Translations under genes and position numbers: made by a program
The notes under the pieces: model-generated
What the model was told of the DNA's origin: nothing
Seen by the model: the letters and a program-made list of their open reading frames with translations, nothing else
Database searches by the model: none
NCBI GenBank assembly: GCA_934691935.1
Contig: CAKUTH010000002.1
Span: forward strand, 62,001 to 126,000
Length of the DNA stretch: 64,000 bases
Source: an uncultured Candidatus Melainabacteria bacterium
Lineage (GTDB): Bacteria; Cyanobacteriota; Vampirovibrionia; Gastranaerophilales; Gastranaerophilaceae
Reading direction: 5' to 3'
Part shown: positions 56,972 through 63,629 of the stretch, one piece after another
Layout: each line of letters opens with the position of its first letter
How positions within the stretch are numbered: position 1 is the first letter of the stretch

Positions 56972-59062
56972 TTACGCTTTAGAAGAACCTGATTTTTCGA
57001 TAATTTCTTTTTCTACGTTGCCAGGAACTTGTTCGTATTTTTGGAATTCCATTGAGAATGTGCCACGTCCTTGAGTGTTAGATCTCAAATCTGTTGCATA
57101 TCCGAACATGTTAGCCAAAGGTACGATTGCTCTAACGATTACGTTACCTGTATTACCTTGAGGTTCTTGACCTTCGATACGTCCACGACGTCTTGAAATA
57201 TCACCGATAATTGTACCAGTAAATTCATCAGGAATTTCGATTTCAACTTTCATCATTGGTTCAAGGATACAAGGTTGAGCTTTACGGCAACCATCTTTGA
57301 TAGCCATAGAACCAGCGATTTTGAACGCCATTTCAGATGAGTCAACTTCGTGGTAAGAACCATCATAAAGTTCAACTTTAACGTCAATCATAGGGAATCC
57401 TGCTAAGATACCGCCTTCAAGAGCTTCTTCCATACCTTTTCTTGCAGGTTCAATGTATTCTTTAGGGATAGCACCACCAACGATTTTGTTTTCGAATACA
57501 AATCCTGCATTTTCTTCAGCTGGAGAAATTCTAACTTTAACGTGACCATATTGACCTTTACCACCTGATTGACGGATGAATTTAGAGTCTTGATCAGCGT
57601 TTCCACGAATTGTTTCTCTGTAAGCAACTTGTGGTTTACCGATGTTAGCTTCAACTTTGAATTCTCTCAACATACGGTCAACAATGATGTCAAGGTGAAG
57701 TTCACCCATACCAGAAATGATTGTTTGACCTGTTTCTGTATCAGATTTAACTCTGAATGAAGGATCTTCTTCAGCAAGTTTTTGAAGTGCGATACCCATT
57801 TTATCTTGGTCAGCTTTAGTTTTTGGTTCAATAGCAACTGAAATAACTGGTTCAGGGAAAGTCATTCTTTCCAAGATGATAGGAGCTTTTTCGTCGCACA
57901 AAGTATCACCAGTTGTAGTGTCTTTCAAACCAACAGCGGCACAGATGTCACCAGCGTAAACTTCTTGTTCTTCAAGTCTTTGGTCAGCATACATACGAAC
58001 CAAACGAGCGATACGTTCTTTTTTGCCGTTAGTAGCGTTAAGAACATAAGAACCAGCAGTGATTACGCCAGAATAAACTCTCAAGAAAGTCAAACGACCT
58101 ACGTAAGGGTCAGTCATAACTTTAAATGCCAAAGCTGAGAAAGGTTCTGTATCAGATGAATGTCTTTCAGTTTTTGTACCATCTTCAAGTTCACCTTCGA
58201 TAGCTTTTACATCAACTGGTGATGGCATATAATCAACAACTGCGTTCAATAGAAGTTGAACACCTTTGTTTTTGAATGCTGTACCGCAAGTTACAGGAAC
58301 GATTTTATTATCGCAAACAGCTTTTCTCAAAACTGCTTTCAATTCATCAATAGTAATAGATGCTGGATCTTCAAAATATTTTTCCATCAAAGCATCATCT
58401 TCAGATGCAATAGCTTCTACCATAGCATCGTGATATTGTTGAGCTTTTTCCATCATATCTGCTGGAATATCTTCTTCTTTAATATCAGTACCTAAATCGT
58501 TAGTATAAATTTCGGCTTTCATTGTCATCAAGTCAATAAGTCCGTTGAATTTATCTTCAGCACCGATAGGCAATTGGATAGGAACAGCATTTGCGCCCAA
58601 TCTTGTTTTAATTTGGTCAACAACTCTGTAGAAATCTGCACCAGTTCTATCCATTTTGTTAACGAATACCATACGAGGAACTTCGTATCTGTTTGCTTGT
58701 CTCCAAACAGTTTCTGATTGAGATTGAACACCACCAACCGCACAGAATACAGCAACAACGCCGTCTAATACACGTAGAGAACGTTCAACTTCGATAGTAA
58801 AGTCAACGTGACCAGGTGTGTCAATAATGTTAATTTGGTGTCCTTTCCAAGAAGCTGTAACGGCAGCTGATTGGATTGTAATACCACGTTCTTTTTCTTG
58901 TTCCATAAAGTCAGTTACTGCTGCGCCATCGTGAGTTTCACCAATTTTATGAGTTTTACCTGTGTAAAACAAAATACGTTCAGTTGTAGTGGTTTTACCA
59001 GCATCGATGTGAGCGGCAATACCAATGTTTCTGATTTTCTCTAATGGAGTTTGTCTAGCCAT
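56972..59062 (-). CDS. fusA: Translation elongation factor G
   Basis: 696 residues, the GTPase that translocates tRNA-mRNA on the ribosome. Motifs: G1 AHIDAGKTT, switch I RGITIQSAAV, G3 DTPGHVDF, G4 NKMDRTGADF, domain II-V signatures and the terminal FSMEFQKYEQVPGNV. The start is ATG 59062 (MARQTPLEKIRNIGI), preceded by AAGGAAAAACAAGAA; the open frame extends 24 codons further but lacks family similarity. Not in the usual rpsL-rpsG-fusA-tuf cluster. A perfect terminator follows. Confidence 0.96.
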   Translation of the reverse strand: MARQTPLEKIRNIGIAAHIDAGKTTTTERILFYTGKTHKIGETHDGAAVTDFMEQEKERGITIQSAAVTASWKGHQINIIDTPGHVDFTIEVERSLRVLDGVVAVFCAVGGVQSQSETVWRQANRYEVPRMVFVNKMDRTGADFYRVVDQIKTRLGANAVPIQLPIGAEDKFNGLIDLMTMKAEIYTNDLGTDIKEEDIPADMMEKAQQYHDAMVEAIASEDDALMEKYFEDPASITIDELKAVLRKAVCDNKIVPVTCGTAFKNKGVQLLLNAVVDYMPSPVDVKAIEGELEDGTKTERHSSDTEPFSALAFKVMTDPYVGRLTFLRVYSGVITAGSYVLNATNGKKERIARLVRMYADQRLEEQEVYAGDICAAVGLKDTTTGDTLCDEKAPIILERMTFPEPVISVAIEPKTKADQDKMGIALQKLAEEDPSFRVKSDTETGQTIISGMGELHLDIIVDRMLREFKVEANIGKPQVAYRETIRGNADQDSKFIRQSGGKGQYGHVKVRISPAEENAGFVFENKIVGGAIPKEYIEPARKGMEEALEGGILAGFPMIDVKVELYDGSYHEVDSSEMAFKIAGSMAIKDGCRKAQPCILEPMMKVEIEIPDEFTGTIIGDISRRRGRIEGQEPQGNTGNVIVRAIVPLANMFGYATDLRSNTQGRGTFSMEFQKYEQVPGNVEKEIIEKSGSSKA

Positions 59063-59159
59063 TTCTTGTTTTTCCTTTTTTATATTGTGTACATCGCTAT
59101 TATATTTTTTAGCCTCATTAAGATTGTCACACAAAAATTTTTTTTTGTAAATAAAATAT

Positions 59160-59330
59160 TAAGAAGACTATAAGACGTTAAGTCGTTAAGTCTATAAGTC
59201 GATAAGACGATAGGACGATAGGACGTTAAGTTCATTTCGTTAAGCAATATGGGCAAAATTTTATCAATATAATTTGATGTAAAGAACTTTACGACTTAAC
59301 GACTTATAGACTTAACGACTTGTTATTTTC
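59160..59330. repeat. Octamer-repeat arrays in inverted arms
   Basis: Left arm about 59170-59235: TAAG/TAGG alternating with ACGT, TCGT, TCTA, TCGA, ACGA, then TAAGTTCATTTCG. Right arm about 59287-59325: CTTTACGA, CTTAACGA, CTTATAGA, CTTAACGA, CTTG. The two arms are complementary. Confidence 0.8.
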
Positions 59331-59341
59331 AATTTTTACAA

Positions 59342-59347
59342 TATAAT
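59342..59347 (+). promoter_or_regulatory. -10 box, predicted leaderless (uppS)
   Basis: TATAAT ends 7 nt before ATG 59355; no Shine-Dalgarno. Confidence 0.6.
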
Positions 59348-59354
59348 AAAAGCT

Positions 59355-60071
59355 ATGGACGAAGAAAGAATAGCAGAAATCGTAAAAGATACGAATTTGC
59401 AACATATTGCAATAATTATGGACGGCAATCGCCGTTGGGCAAAAGAAAAAAATCTCCCGTCAGCAATGGGACACAAAAAAGGCGTAGATGCACTAAAAGC
59501 AACCCTTCGCGCCTGCGACGATTTTGGAATAAAATATTTGACGGTTTACGCGTTTTCAACCGAAAACTGGAACAGAAAAAAAGAAGAAGTCGATTTTTTG
59601 ATGGAACTTCTTGCGATAACTTTGACTAACGAGCTTGCGGAAATGCACTCAGAAGGGGTTGTGATAAACTTTATCGGCGACACCACAAAATTAAGCCCAA
59701 AACTTCAAAAGATTTTGGCAAATTCTGTTGAAACAACCAAAAATAATACAGGTGTACATCTCCAAATCGCATTTAATTACGGTGCAAGAGATGAAATTTT
59801 ACATGCTGTAAAAAACATTGTGGCACAAGGGCTTTCGCCTGACGAAATCACCGAAGATGTTATCTCAAAAAACCTTTACACAAAAAACATTCCAGACCCA
59901 GATTTGTTGATTAGAACGGGCGGAGAAAAGCGTATTTCTAACTATCTTTTGTGGCAAATTGCATACTCAGAAATTTTGGTTATGAACGAATACTGGCCAG
60001 AGTTTGGCAAAAATTCACTCGCCAAAGCTGTCGAAGAATTCCACAACAGACAAAGAAGGTTTGGGGTTTAA
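59355..60071 (+). CDS. uppS: Isoprenyl transferase (undecaprenyl diphosphate synthase)
   Basis: 238 residues, cis-prenyltransferase that builds the C55 lipid carrier for peptidoglycan and surface glycans, using IPP from the MEP pathway (ispE here). Motifs: IAIIMDGNRRWAKEKNLP, GHKKGVDAL, YAFSTENWNR, and the C-terminal DLLIRTGGEKRISNYLLWQIAYSE with EYWPEF. Normal length. The mRNA is predicted leaderless. Flanked on both sides by octamer-repeat arrays. Confidence 0.96.
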   Translation: MDEERIAEIVKDTNLQHIAIIMDGNRRWAKEKNLPSAMGHKKGVDALKATLRACDDFGIKYLTVYAFSTENWNRKKEEVDFLMELLAITLTNELAEMHSEGVVINFIGDTTKLSPKLQKILANSVETTKNNTGVHLQIAFNYGARDEILHAVKNIVAQGLSPDEITEDVISKNLYTKNIPDPDLLIRTGGEKRISNYLLWQIAYSEILVMNEYWPEFGKNSLAKAVEEFHNRQRRFGV

Positions 60072-60073
60072 AA

Positions 60074-60196
60074 AGGATACTAAGGCACTAGGGCACTAAG
60101 ATACTAAGTTATTTACGGGCTTACGCCAAATATATTTTCGAGCAAAGCGAGCGATTATCCTTAGTGCCTTAGCGACTTAGTATCTTAGTAACTTTT
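60074..60196. repeat. Octamer-repeat arrays, inverted
   Basis: TAAGGCAC TAGGGCAC TAAGATAC TAAGTTAT TTACGGG (60084-60120), then, after a spacer containing CGAGCAAAGCGAGCG, CTTAGTGC CTTAGCGA CTTAGTAT CTTAGTAA (60159-60191). Confidence 0.8.
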
Positions 60197-60231
60197 TAAA
60201 AAATAACTTTAATTCAAATAAGGAGTCATAT

Positions 60232-60855
60232 ATGAAGATAGTTTTTGCAACTGGCAATGCGCATAAATTACAAGAAGTCAACGATATTGCAAAAGGTTCT
60301 GGGGTTGAATTCATCTCGCCACCAAAAGATTTTAACCCAATAGAAAATGGTACAACTTTTGAAGAAAACTCTTATATAAAAGCACTTGAGGCATCAAAAT
60401 TGAGTGGAATGATTGCACTTGCTGACGATTCAGGGCTTTGTGTTGAGGCATTGAATGATGCCCCAGGGATTTATTCTGCAAGATACGCCGAAACTCCACA
60501 AGCAAGAATTGACAAGCTGTTAAACACACTTGATGAAATCGAACATCAAATACACCCCTCACTTTCCAAGGGAGGGGATGGGGGTGGGTTCACTCGTCGT
60601 GCCAAGTTTGTTTGCGCAATGACATTGGTTTCACCCGATGGAAAAATAATTTTTCAAACACGCAGAGAATGCCACGGAGAAATCGCAAAACATCAATCAG
60701 GTACAAACGGTTTTGGATATGACCCAATATTCCTCGTTAATGGCAAAAATGCAACAATGGCAGAGCTTTCCGAAGATGAAAAAAATAAAATTTCACACAG
60801 GGGAAAAGCCTTGAGAAATGTCCTCGAATTTCTGTCAGAAAATAAGATTAGCTAA
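60232..60855 (+). CDS. rdgB: XTP/dITP diphosphatase (RdgB/HAM1) with repeat insertion
   Basis: 207 residues, house-cleaning nucleotide pyrophosphatase that removes ITP/XTP. Motifs: KIVFATGNAHKLQEV, FEENSYIKALEAS, ALADDSGLCVEAL, PGIYSARYA, and NGFGYDPIF near the C-terminus. Between DEIEHQ and RRAKFVCAMTLV lies IHPSLSKGGDGGGFT (DNA about 60549-60593), the in-frame translation of a palindromic repeat; most homologues have only a short loop here. AAGGAG lies 9 nt upstream of the ATG. Confidence 0.95.
   Translation: MKIVFATGNAHKLQEVNDIAKGSGVEFISPPKDFNPIENGTTFEENSYIKALEASKLSGMIALADDSGLCVEALNDAPGIYSARYAETPQARIDKLLNTLDEIEHQIHPSLSKGGDGGGFTRRAKFVCAMTLVSPDGKIIFQTRRECHGEIAKHQSGTNGFGYDPIFLVNGKNATMAELSEDEKNKISHRGKALRNVLEFLSENKIS
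60549..60593. repeat. Palindromic repeat inside rdgB
   Basis: CACCCCTCACTTTCCAAGGG followed by AGGGGATGGGGGTGGGTT: a C-rich arm, a G-rich arm and a TGGGTT tail, as in the repeats at 55066-55101 and 62710-62748. Confidence 0.7.
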
Positions 60856-60868
60856 ACTGGTACAACAC

Positions 60869-60897
60869 TTGACAAAATACAAAAAATCGTAAATAAT
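60869..60897 (+). promoter_or_regulatory. Promoter of antitoxin-like RNA 3
   Basis: TTGACA (60869-60874), 17-bp spacer ending AAAAAATCGTA, AATAAT (60892-60897); predicted start 7 nt on at GUAGGG. Confidence 0.75.
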
Positions 60898-60903
60898 GAA
60901 CAT

Positions 60904-61024
60904 GTAGGGAGAACCCTAAGAAAGGTTCGAGCTTCTTAGAGTTCTACTTCATACCCACTTAATGAAATTAAAGATTGCTAAAATCAATTTAGCTAAAAGC
61001 TCTAGTATAACTAGGGCTTTTATT
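60904..61024 (+). ncRNA. Antisense RNA 3 of a type I toxin-antitoxin-like locus
   Basis: Predicted about 120-nt RNA starting at GUAGGG. Hairpin AGAAC (60910-60914)/GUUCU (60941-60945) with inner CUAAG (60916-60920)/CUUAG (60935-60939). Terminator AGCTCTAGT (60998-61006), ATA loop, ACTAGGGCT (61010-61018), then TTTATTATTG. Its 3' 75 nt are antisense to the peptide ORF at 60949-61047. The stems differ from copy 2 by paired changes (GGAAC/GTTCC to AGAAC/GTTCT; CTAAC/GTTAG to CTAAG/CTTAG). Confidence 0.72.
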
Positions 61025-61047
61025 ATTGTTTCTAACAATAATTTCAT
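60949..61047 (-). CDS. Hydrophobic 32-residue peptide, putative type I toxin
   Basis: ATG 61047 to TGA 60949. The start MKLLLETIIK is followed by an almost uninterrupted hydrophobic helix (ALVILELLAKLILAIFNF) and ends IKWV, with scattered Lys/Glu, like amphipathic or membrane-spanning type I toxins. A very strong Shine-Dalgarno (GGGGAGGTGG) sits 9 nt upstream, the same spacing as in copy 1. It has its own promoter (61150-61178) and a structured roughly 96-nt leader. The opposing RNA 3 covers its 3' two-thirds. The core shares ALVILELLAKLILA with remnant 2. The family is unknown to me. Confidence 0.68.
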   Translation of the reverse strand: MKLLLETIIKALVILELLAKLILAIFNFIKWV

Positions 61048-61149
61048 AGCTTACCACCTCCCCTCGTTCATTTCCTTCATTGTCCTGTAGCGAAGTGGGT
61101 GTAAGTCGTAGGTTACTTACCCTACAGCAGAACTAATCTGCATGATTTA

Positions 61150-61178
61150 ATTATATTACGGAATTATTTGTTTGTCTA
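61150..61178 (-). promoter_or_regulatory. Promoter of the putative toxin mRNA 3
   Basis: On the minus strand TAGACA (complement of 61173-61178), 17-bp spacer, TATAAT (61150-61155). The leader begins with GCAGA-UUAGU-UCUGC, then UGUAGGG (complement of 61120-61126), then GUAAGU/ACUUAC within an outer CUGUAG/CUACAG stem. UGUAGGG can pair with CCCUACA beyond the ORF (complement of 60903-60909). Confidence 0.65.
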
Positions 61179-61184
61179 TGTTTG

Positions 61185-61280
61185 CACATCCTTCTCCCCA
61201 ATGGTGTGAGAGGGTGGCACGAACTAACGGATGAGGGTAAAAACTTTATCCTTCTCCCCAATGGTGGGAGAAGGGCAAAA
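61185..61280. repeat. Direct repeat of a palindromic intergenic element
   Basis: ATCCTTCTCCCCAATGGTG occurs at about 61188 and again at about 61249, each followed by a purine-rich arm (GAGAGGGTGGC / GGAGAAGGGC). No gene; 61312-61432 likewise holds only short palindromes (for example GAGCTTTGCTC and GCGACGCTC...GCTCGC). Confidence 0.65.
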
Positions 61281-61311
61281 AAAAGACCGGCGTGAAAAGA
61301 TTTTCCGGTCT
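61276..61311 (-). terminator. Rho-independent terminator (prepilin gene)
   Basis: AGACCGG (61284-61290) pairs with CCGGTCT (61305-61311); the minus-strand transcript ends in a run of eight U. It lies 120 bp past the prepilin stop. Confidence 0.7.
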
Positions 61312-61432
61312 ACAAAAAGATTCGATTTTTCGTTTTGTTGCCATTACGAGAAGGAGCTTTGCTCCGACGTAGTAATCACATCATTATAATGGGATTGCGA
61401 CGCTCATTACATTCGCTCGCAATGACAATATA

Positions 61433-62086
61433 TTATTTGCCGTACAATACAGCTTTACCTGCTTCTGTTGAAGGAGTAATTGTTTGGTCATAAATCACAA
61501 CAGGATAAATATCTGTAGGGCTTTTTACTGTACAAGTTGCAGAATCAGGCGTACCGTCATCACAAAGAACAACTTTGTTTGGTCCTTTTAAACCATTAAC
61601 ATCAATAAATCCAGAGCATTTTTTATGGTTTGTTGCAGTTTGCGCTTTTGCGTTTGTTTCAGTACAAGATATTGCATTTGCAGGATTAAATTGGAAAGTA
61701 GAACCGTCATTAAAGAATAATGTTGTGTTGTTTGCACCATCAGTTACTCCACTTTTTGATGTAAATGCACCTGCATAACCAATTGTTGTACCAGGCTTTA
61801 CAATATTCATCCTTCTGCCTAAGAAGGCTGCAACAGAACGTTTATCTTCAGCGTATACCCCAGCTGTACCTGCTTCGTCTGCATCAGCAAAACTTTGATC
61901 ATCTAATGCAACATTTAATGTAATTGCTTGAGAAATTGCTGACAATGCTTTTTTGTAAGCTGCTTTGTACTGAGCTCCGTTTGTTTGGTTCATCAATGTA
62001 GGCATAGTCATTGCCGCTACAACACCAATAATACCCAAAGTAATCAATACTTCTGCCAAAGTGAATGCACTAAAAGTTTTTTTCAT
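61433..62086 (-). CDS. Type IV prepilin-like protein
   Basis: 217 residues. A short leader MKKTFSA precedes FTLAEVLITLGIIGVVAAM, the prepilin peptidase site (cleavage before Phe8) and hydrophobic stalk. The C-terminal domain has two likely disulfide pairs (CTETNAK..HKKC, CDDGTPDSATC). A normal leader, in contrast to the prepilin at 41138. GAGG lies 3-4 nt before the ATG. The promoter (62124-62152) is a perfect TTGACA-N17-TATAAT on the minus strand with a GATA-N4-TATC palindrome in its spacer, and an XRE regulator is divergently encoded. Confidence 0.9.
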   Translation of the reverse strand: MKKTFSAFTLAEVLITLGIIGVVAAMTMPTLMNQTNGAQYKAAYKKALSAISQAITLNVALDDQSFADADEAGTAGVYAEDKRSVAAFLGRRMNIVKPGTTIGYAGAFTSKSGVTDGANNTTLFFNDGSTFQFNPANAISCTETNAKAQTATNHKKCSGFIDVNGLKGPNKVVLCDDGTPDSATCTVKSPTDIYPVVIYDQTITPSTEAGKAVLYGK

Positions 62087-62123
62087 AATCCTCTATGTCC
62101 TTTCATAATTTAGTCACATGATT

Positions 62124-62171
62124 ATTATACGATATTAATATCAATTTGTCAAGATAATTGATACAAATATC
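62124..62171. promoter_or_regulatory. Consensus prepilin promoter with two palindromic operator-like sites
   Basis: Minus-strand TTGACA (complement of 62147-62152), 17-bp spacer, TATAAT (complement of 62124-62129). GATATTAATATC (62131-62142) fills the spacer and GATACAAATATC (62160-62171) lies upstream of the -35 box; both fit GATA-N4-TATC, 29 bp centre to centre. Confidence 0.6.
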
Positions 62172-62216
62172 ATTATATCATTTTAAACTTATCTATATAT
62201 TTTAATAGAGGTTTAT

Positions 62217-62540
62217 ATGAATTTAGACAAAGAAATCATTGGACAAAAAATTAGACAAATCCGCTCAGAAAAAGGGTTTTCGCAAGAAAAACTTTCGGAA
62301 AAAATTGATATTTCTCCACGTCACATGTGCACAATTGAGAACGGAAATTCTTTCCCGTCACTTGAAACATTTGTTAAAATTGCGCAAATTCTCGACATAG
62401 ATCTTAATGATTTTTTTAATCTTTCTCCGATAAATGATGACTCACTCCGCACAGAAATTTACGAACTTGTCCAAACCTCTCCTGCTAAAGAATTATATTT
62501 GATTAAAGATTTAATTTTGGCCGTGAAAAAAAATGGGTGA
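62217..62540 (+). CDS. XRE-family transcriptional regulator
   Basis: 107 residues. An N-terminal Cro/C1-type helix-turn-helix (about 8-62; IGQKIRQIRSEKGFSQEKLSEKIDISPRHMCTIENGNSFPSLETFVKIAQIL) and a short C-terminal helical part, possibly for dimerisation. AGAGG lies 6 nt upstream of the ATG. Divergent from the prepilin gene; the intergenic palindromes GATA-N4-TATC are plausible binding sites, making it a candidate repressor of pilin and of itself. No prophage genes are nearby. Confidence 0.9.
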   Translation: MNLDKEIIGQKIRQIRSEKGFSQEKLSEKIDISPRHMCTIENGNSFPSLETFVKIAQILDIDLNDFFNLSPINDDSLRTEIYELVQTSPAKELYLIKDLILAVKKNG

Positions 62541-62675
62541 AGTTTTTTAAGGGTAATAAGGAAATAGGTGAATAAGGTAATAAGACGTTAAGTCGATAAG
62601 TCGCTAGGACATTAAGTTCGTTACGTTATTAATATTCCTTCCCTTTTTAAGACAAGGTTAGGATGAATTTGGTAT
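62541..62675. repeat. Octamer array with cap, then a degenerate palindromic repeat
   Basis: TAAGGAAA TAGGTGAA TAAGGTAA TAAGACGT TAAGTCGA TAAGTCGC TAGGACAT TAAG then TTCGTTACG (62550-62625). Then ATTCCTTCCCTTTTTAAGAC and AAGGTTAGGATGAATT (about 62633-62670), a decayed copy of the repeat bordering the DUF559 gene. Confidence 0.8.
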
Positions 62676-62709
62676 TAAACAAGTCGATTAGTTCGTTACA
62701 TTAAGAAGT

Positions 62710-62748
62710 GTTCCTTCCCTTTTCAAGGGAAGGTTAGGATGGGTTATT
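62710..62748 (+). repeat. Left 39-bp inverted repeat of the DUF559 cassette
   Basis: GTTCCTTCCCTTTTCAAGGG then AAGGTTAGGATGGGTTATT. It matches the reverse complement of 63129-63167 at 37 of 39 positions. It supplies the last codons of the DUF559 protein (NNPS). Confidence 0.9.
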
Positions 62749-63087
62749 TATATTAAACACCTCTTGCAATTTTTGATAAACTCCTTCGATATTAAAATCA
62801 ATATCATTATTCCAAAATCTAACTACTGTGTAACCAACACTTTCCAAATAAGCTGTTCTTTTTTCGTCATATGTTATATTCTCGGTAATATTATGTTGTC
62901 CACCATCTATCTCTATAATAATTTTTTTCTCACAACAAACAAAATCTACAATATAATTGTCAATTATGTATTGGCGCAAAAATCTATAACCATAAAACTG
63001 TTTATTTTTAATAATTTTCCACAGTTTCCGTTCTTGGTCTGTCATATTTTTTCGAAGATTTCGCGCGTTTATTGTTAAATCTTTCAT
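62734..63087 (-). CDS. DUF559 (Vsr-like) endonuclease-domain protein
   Basis: 117 residues. DUF559 proteins share the PD-(D/E)XK-like fold of very-short-patch-repair endonuclease. Seen: ARNLRKNMTDQERKLWKIIKN, GYRFLRQYIIDNYIVDFVC, KKIIIEIDGGQHNI (the catalytic E-x-D-G-x-x-H region) and YLESVGYTVVRFWNNDI. Predicted single-strand or mismatch nuclease; biological role unknown. The gene sits between two 39-bp inverted repeats and its C-terminus runs into the left one. TGATAAAAT lies 7 nt before the ATG (leaderless). The arrangement resembles a small mobile cassette. Confidence 0.88.
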   Translation of the reverse strand: MKDLTINARNLRKNMTDQERKLWKIIKNKQFYGYRFLRQYIIDNYIVDFVCCEKKIIIEIDGGQHNITENITYDEKRTAYLESVGYTVVRFWNNDIDFNIEGVYQKLQEVFNINNPS

Positions 63088-63094
63088 TGGTAAA

Positions 63095-63103
63095 ATTTTA
63101 TCA
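63095..63103 (-). promoter_or_regulatory. Extended -10 box, predicted leaderless (DUF559 gene)
   Basis: TG-A-TAAAAT on the minus strand, 7 nt before ATG 63087. Confidence 0.55.
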
Positions 63104-63128
63104 TAAATAATTTAAAATAGATGAATTT

Positions 63129-63167
63129 AATAACCCATCCTAGCCTTCCCTTAAAAAGGGAAGGAAC
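63129..63167 (-). repeat. Right 39-bp inverted repeat of the DUF559 cassette
   Basis: Reverse complement of 62710-62748 with two mismatches. Confidence 0.9.
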
Positions 63168-63173
63168 TATTTT

Positions 63174-63226
63174 TTACGTAACGAACTTAGTGCCCTAGTG
63201 CCTTAGTATCTTAGTATCTTAAATTT
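63174..63226. repeat. Octamer array starting with the cap
   Basis: TACGTAACGAACTTAGTGCC then CTAGTGCC TTAGTATC TTAGTATC TTA: cap GTAACGAA followed by CTTA/CCTA-GTGC/GTAT octamers, ending at the mini-III stop codon. Confidence 0.8.
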
Positions 63227-63227
63227 G

Positions 63228-63587
63228 CTATTTCAACATTTTTTCAATCGAATTTAGCATAAAATCTAATCTTGTTTTATCGTGTTCATGCCACCAGCCA
63301 ACTAATGCTTCAAATGCAGTGGCTTGGCGGTATTCTGCCTGATTTGAACGGCGTCCGATTGGGATAGAAAGATTTCTTGCCCGACGAGCCAAATTTTTTT
63401 CTTCTTCAGTCAGCCTTTCTTCAAACTCGTGTAGAAGTTCGGCTTGAAAAGAGGCTTTGACTTTTTCTGTAGTTATTTTATGAAGCAACTTTGCATTTTC
63501 TGTCATTCGGATTGTTTTCTCACGAATATAGAGTTCCCAAACCGCATCACCGATATATGCATAATTTCTTAAATTCATTTCTTCCAT
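63228..63587 (-). CDS. mrnC: Mini-ribonuclease III
   Basis: 119 residues, consisting only of an RNase III catalytic domain without a dsRNA-binding domain, as in Mini-III (MrnC), which matures 23S rRNA ends. Motifs: NYAYIGDAVWELYIREK (catalytic Asp), RRARNLSIPIGRRSNQAEYRQATAFEALVGWWH (with the second acidic cluster QAEYRQATAFEAL). Start at ATG 63587 or at the internal Met four codons on; no Shine-Dalgarno is evident. TATAGT lies 11 nt upstream. Confidence 0.92.
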   Translation of the reverse strand: MEEMNLRNYAYIGDAVWELYIREKTIRMTENAKLLHKITTEKVKASFQAELLHEFEERLTEEEKNLARRARNLSIPIGRRSNQAEYRQATAFEALVGWWHEHDKTRLDFMLNSIEKMLK

Positions 63588-63617
63588 AAACTTATTGTAC
63601 TATAAAAAGGTTTACGC

Positions 63618-63623
63618 TATAAT
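63618..63623 (+). promoter_or_regulatory. -10 box, predicted leaderless (gene at 63630)
   Basis: TATAAT followed by 6 nt and ATG 63630. Confidence 0.6.
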
Positions 63624-63629
63624 AATTAT

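Noticed and set aside
60904..60960. tRNA-like GGTTCGAG in antisense RNA 3
   Set aside because: No acceptor stem, anticodon arm or CCA context; the sequence is the loop of the RNA hairpin.
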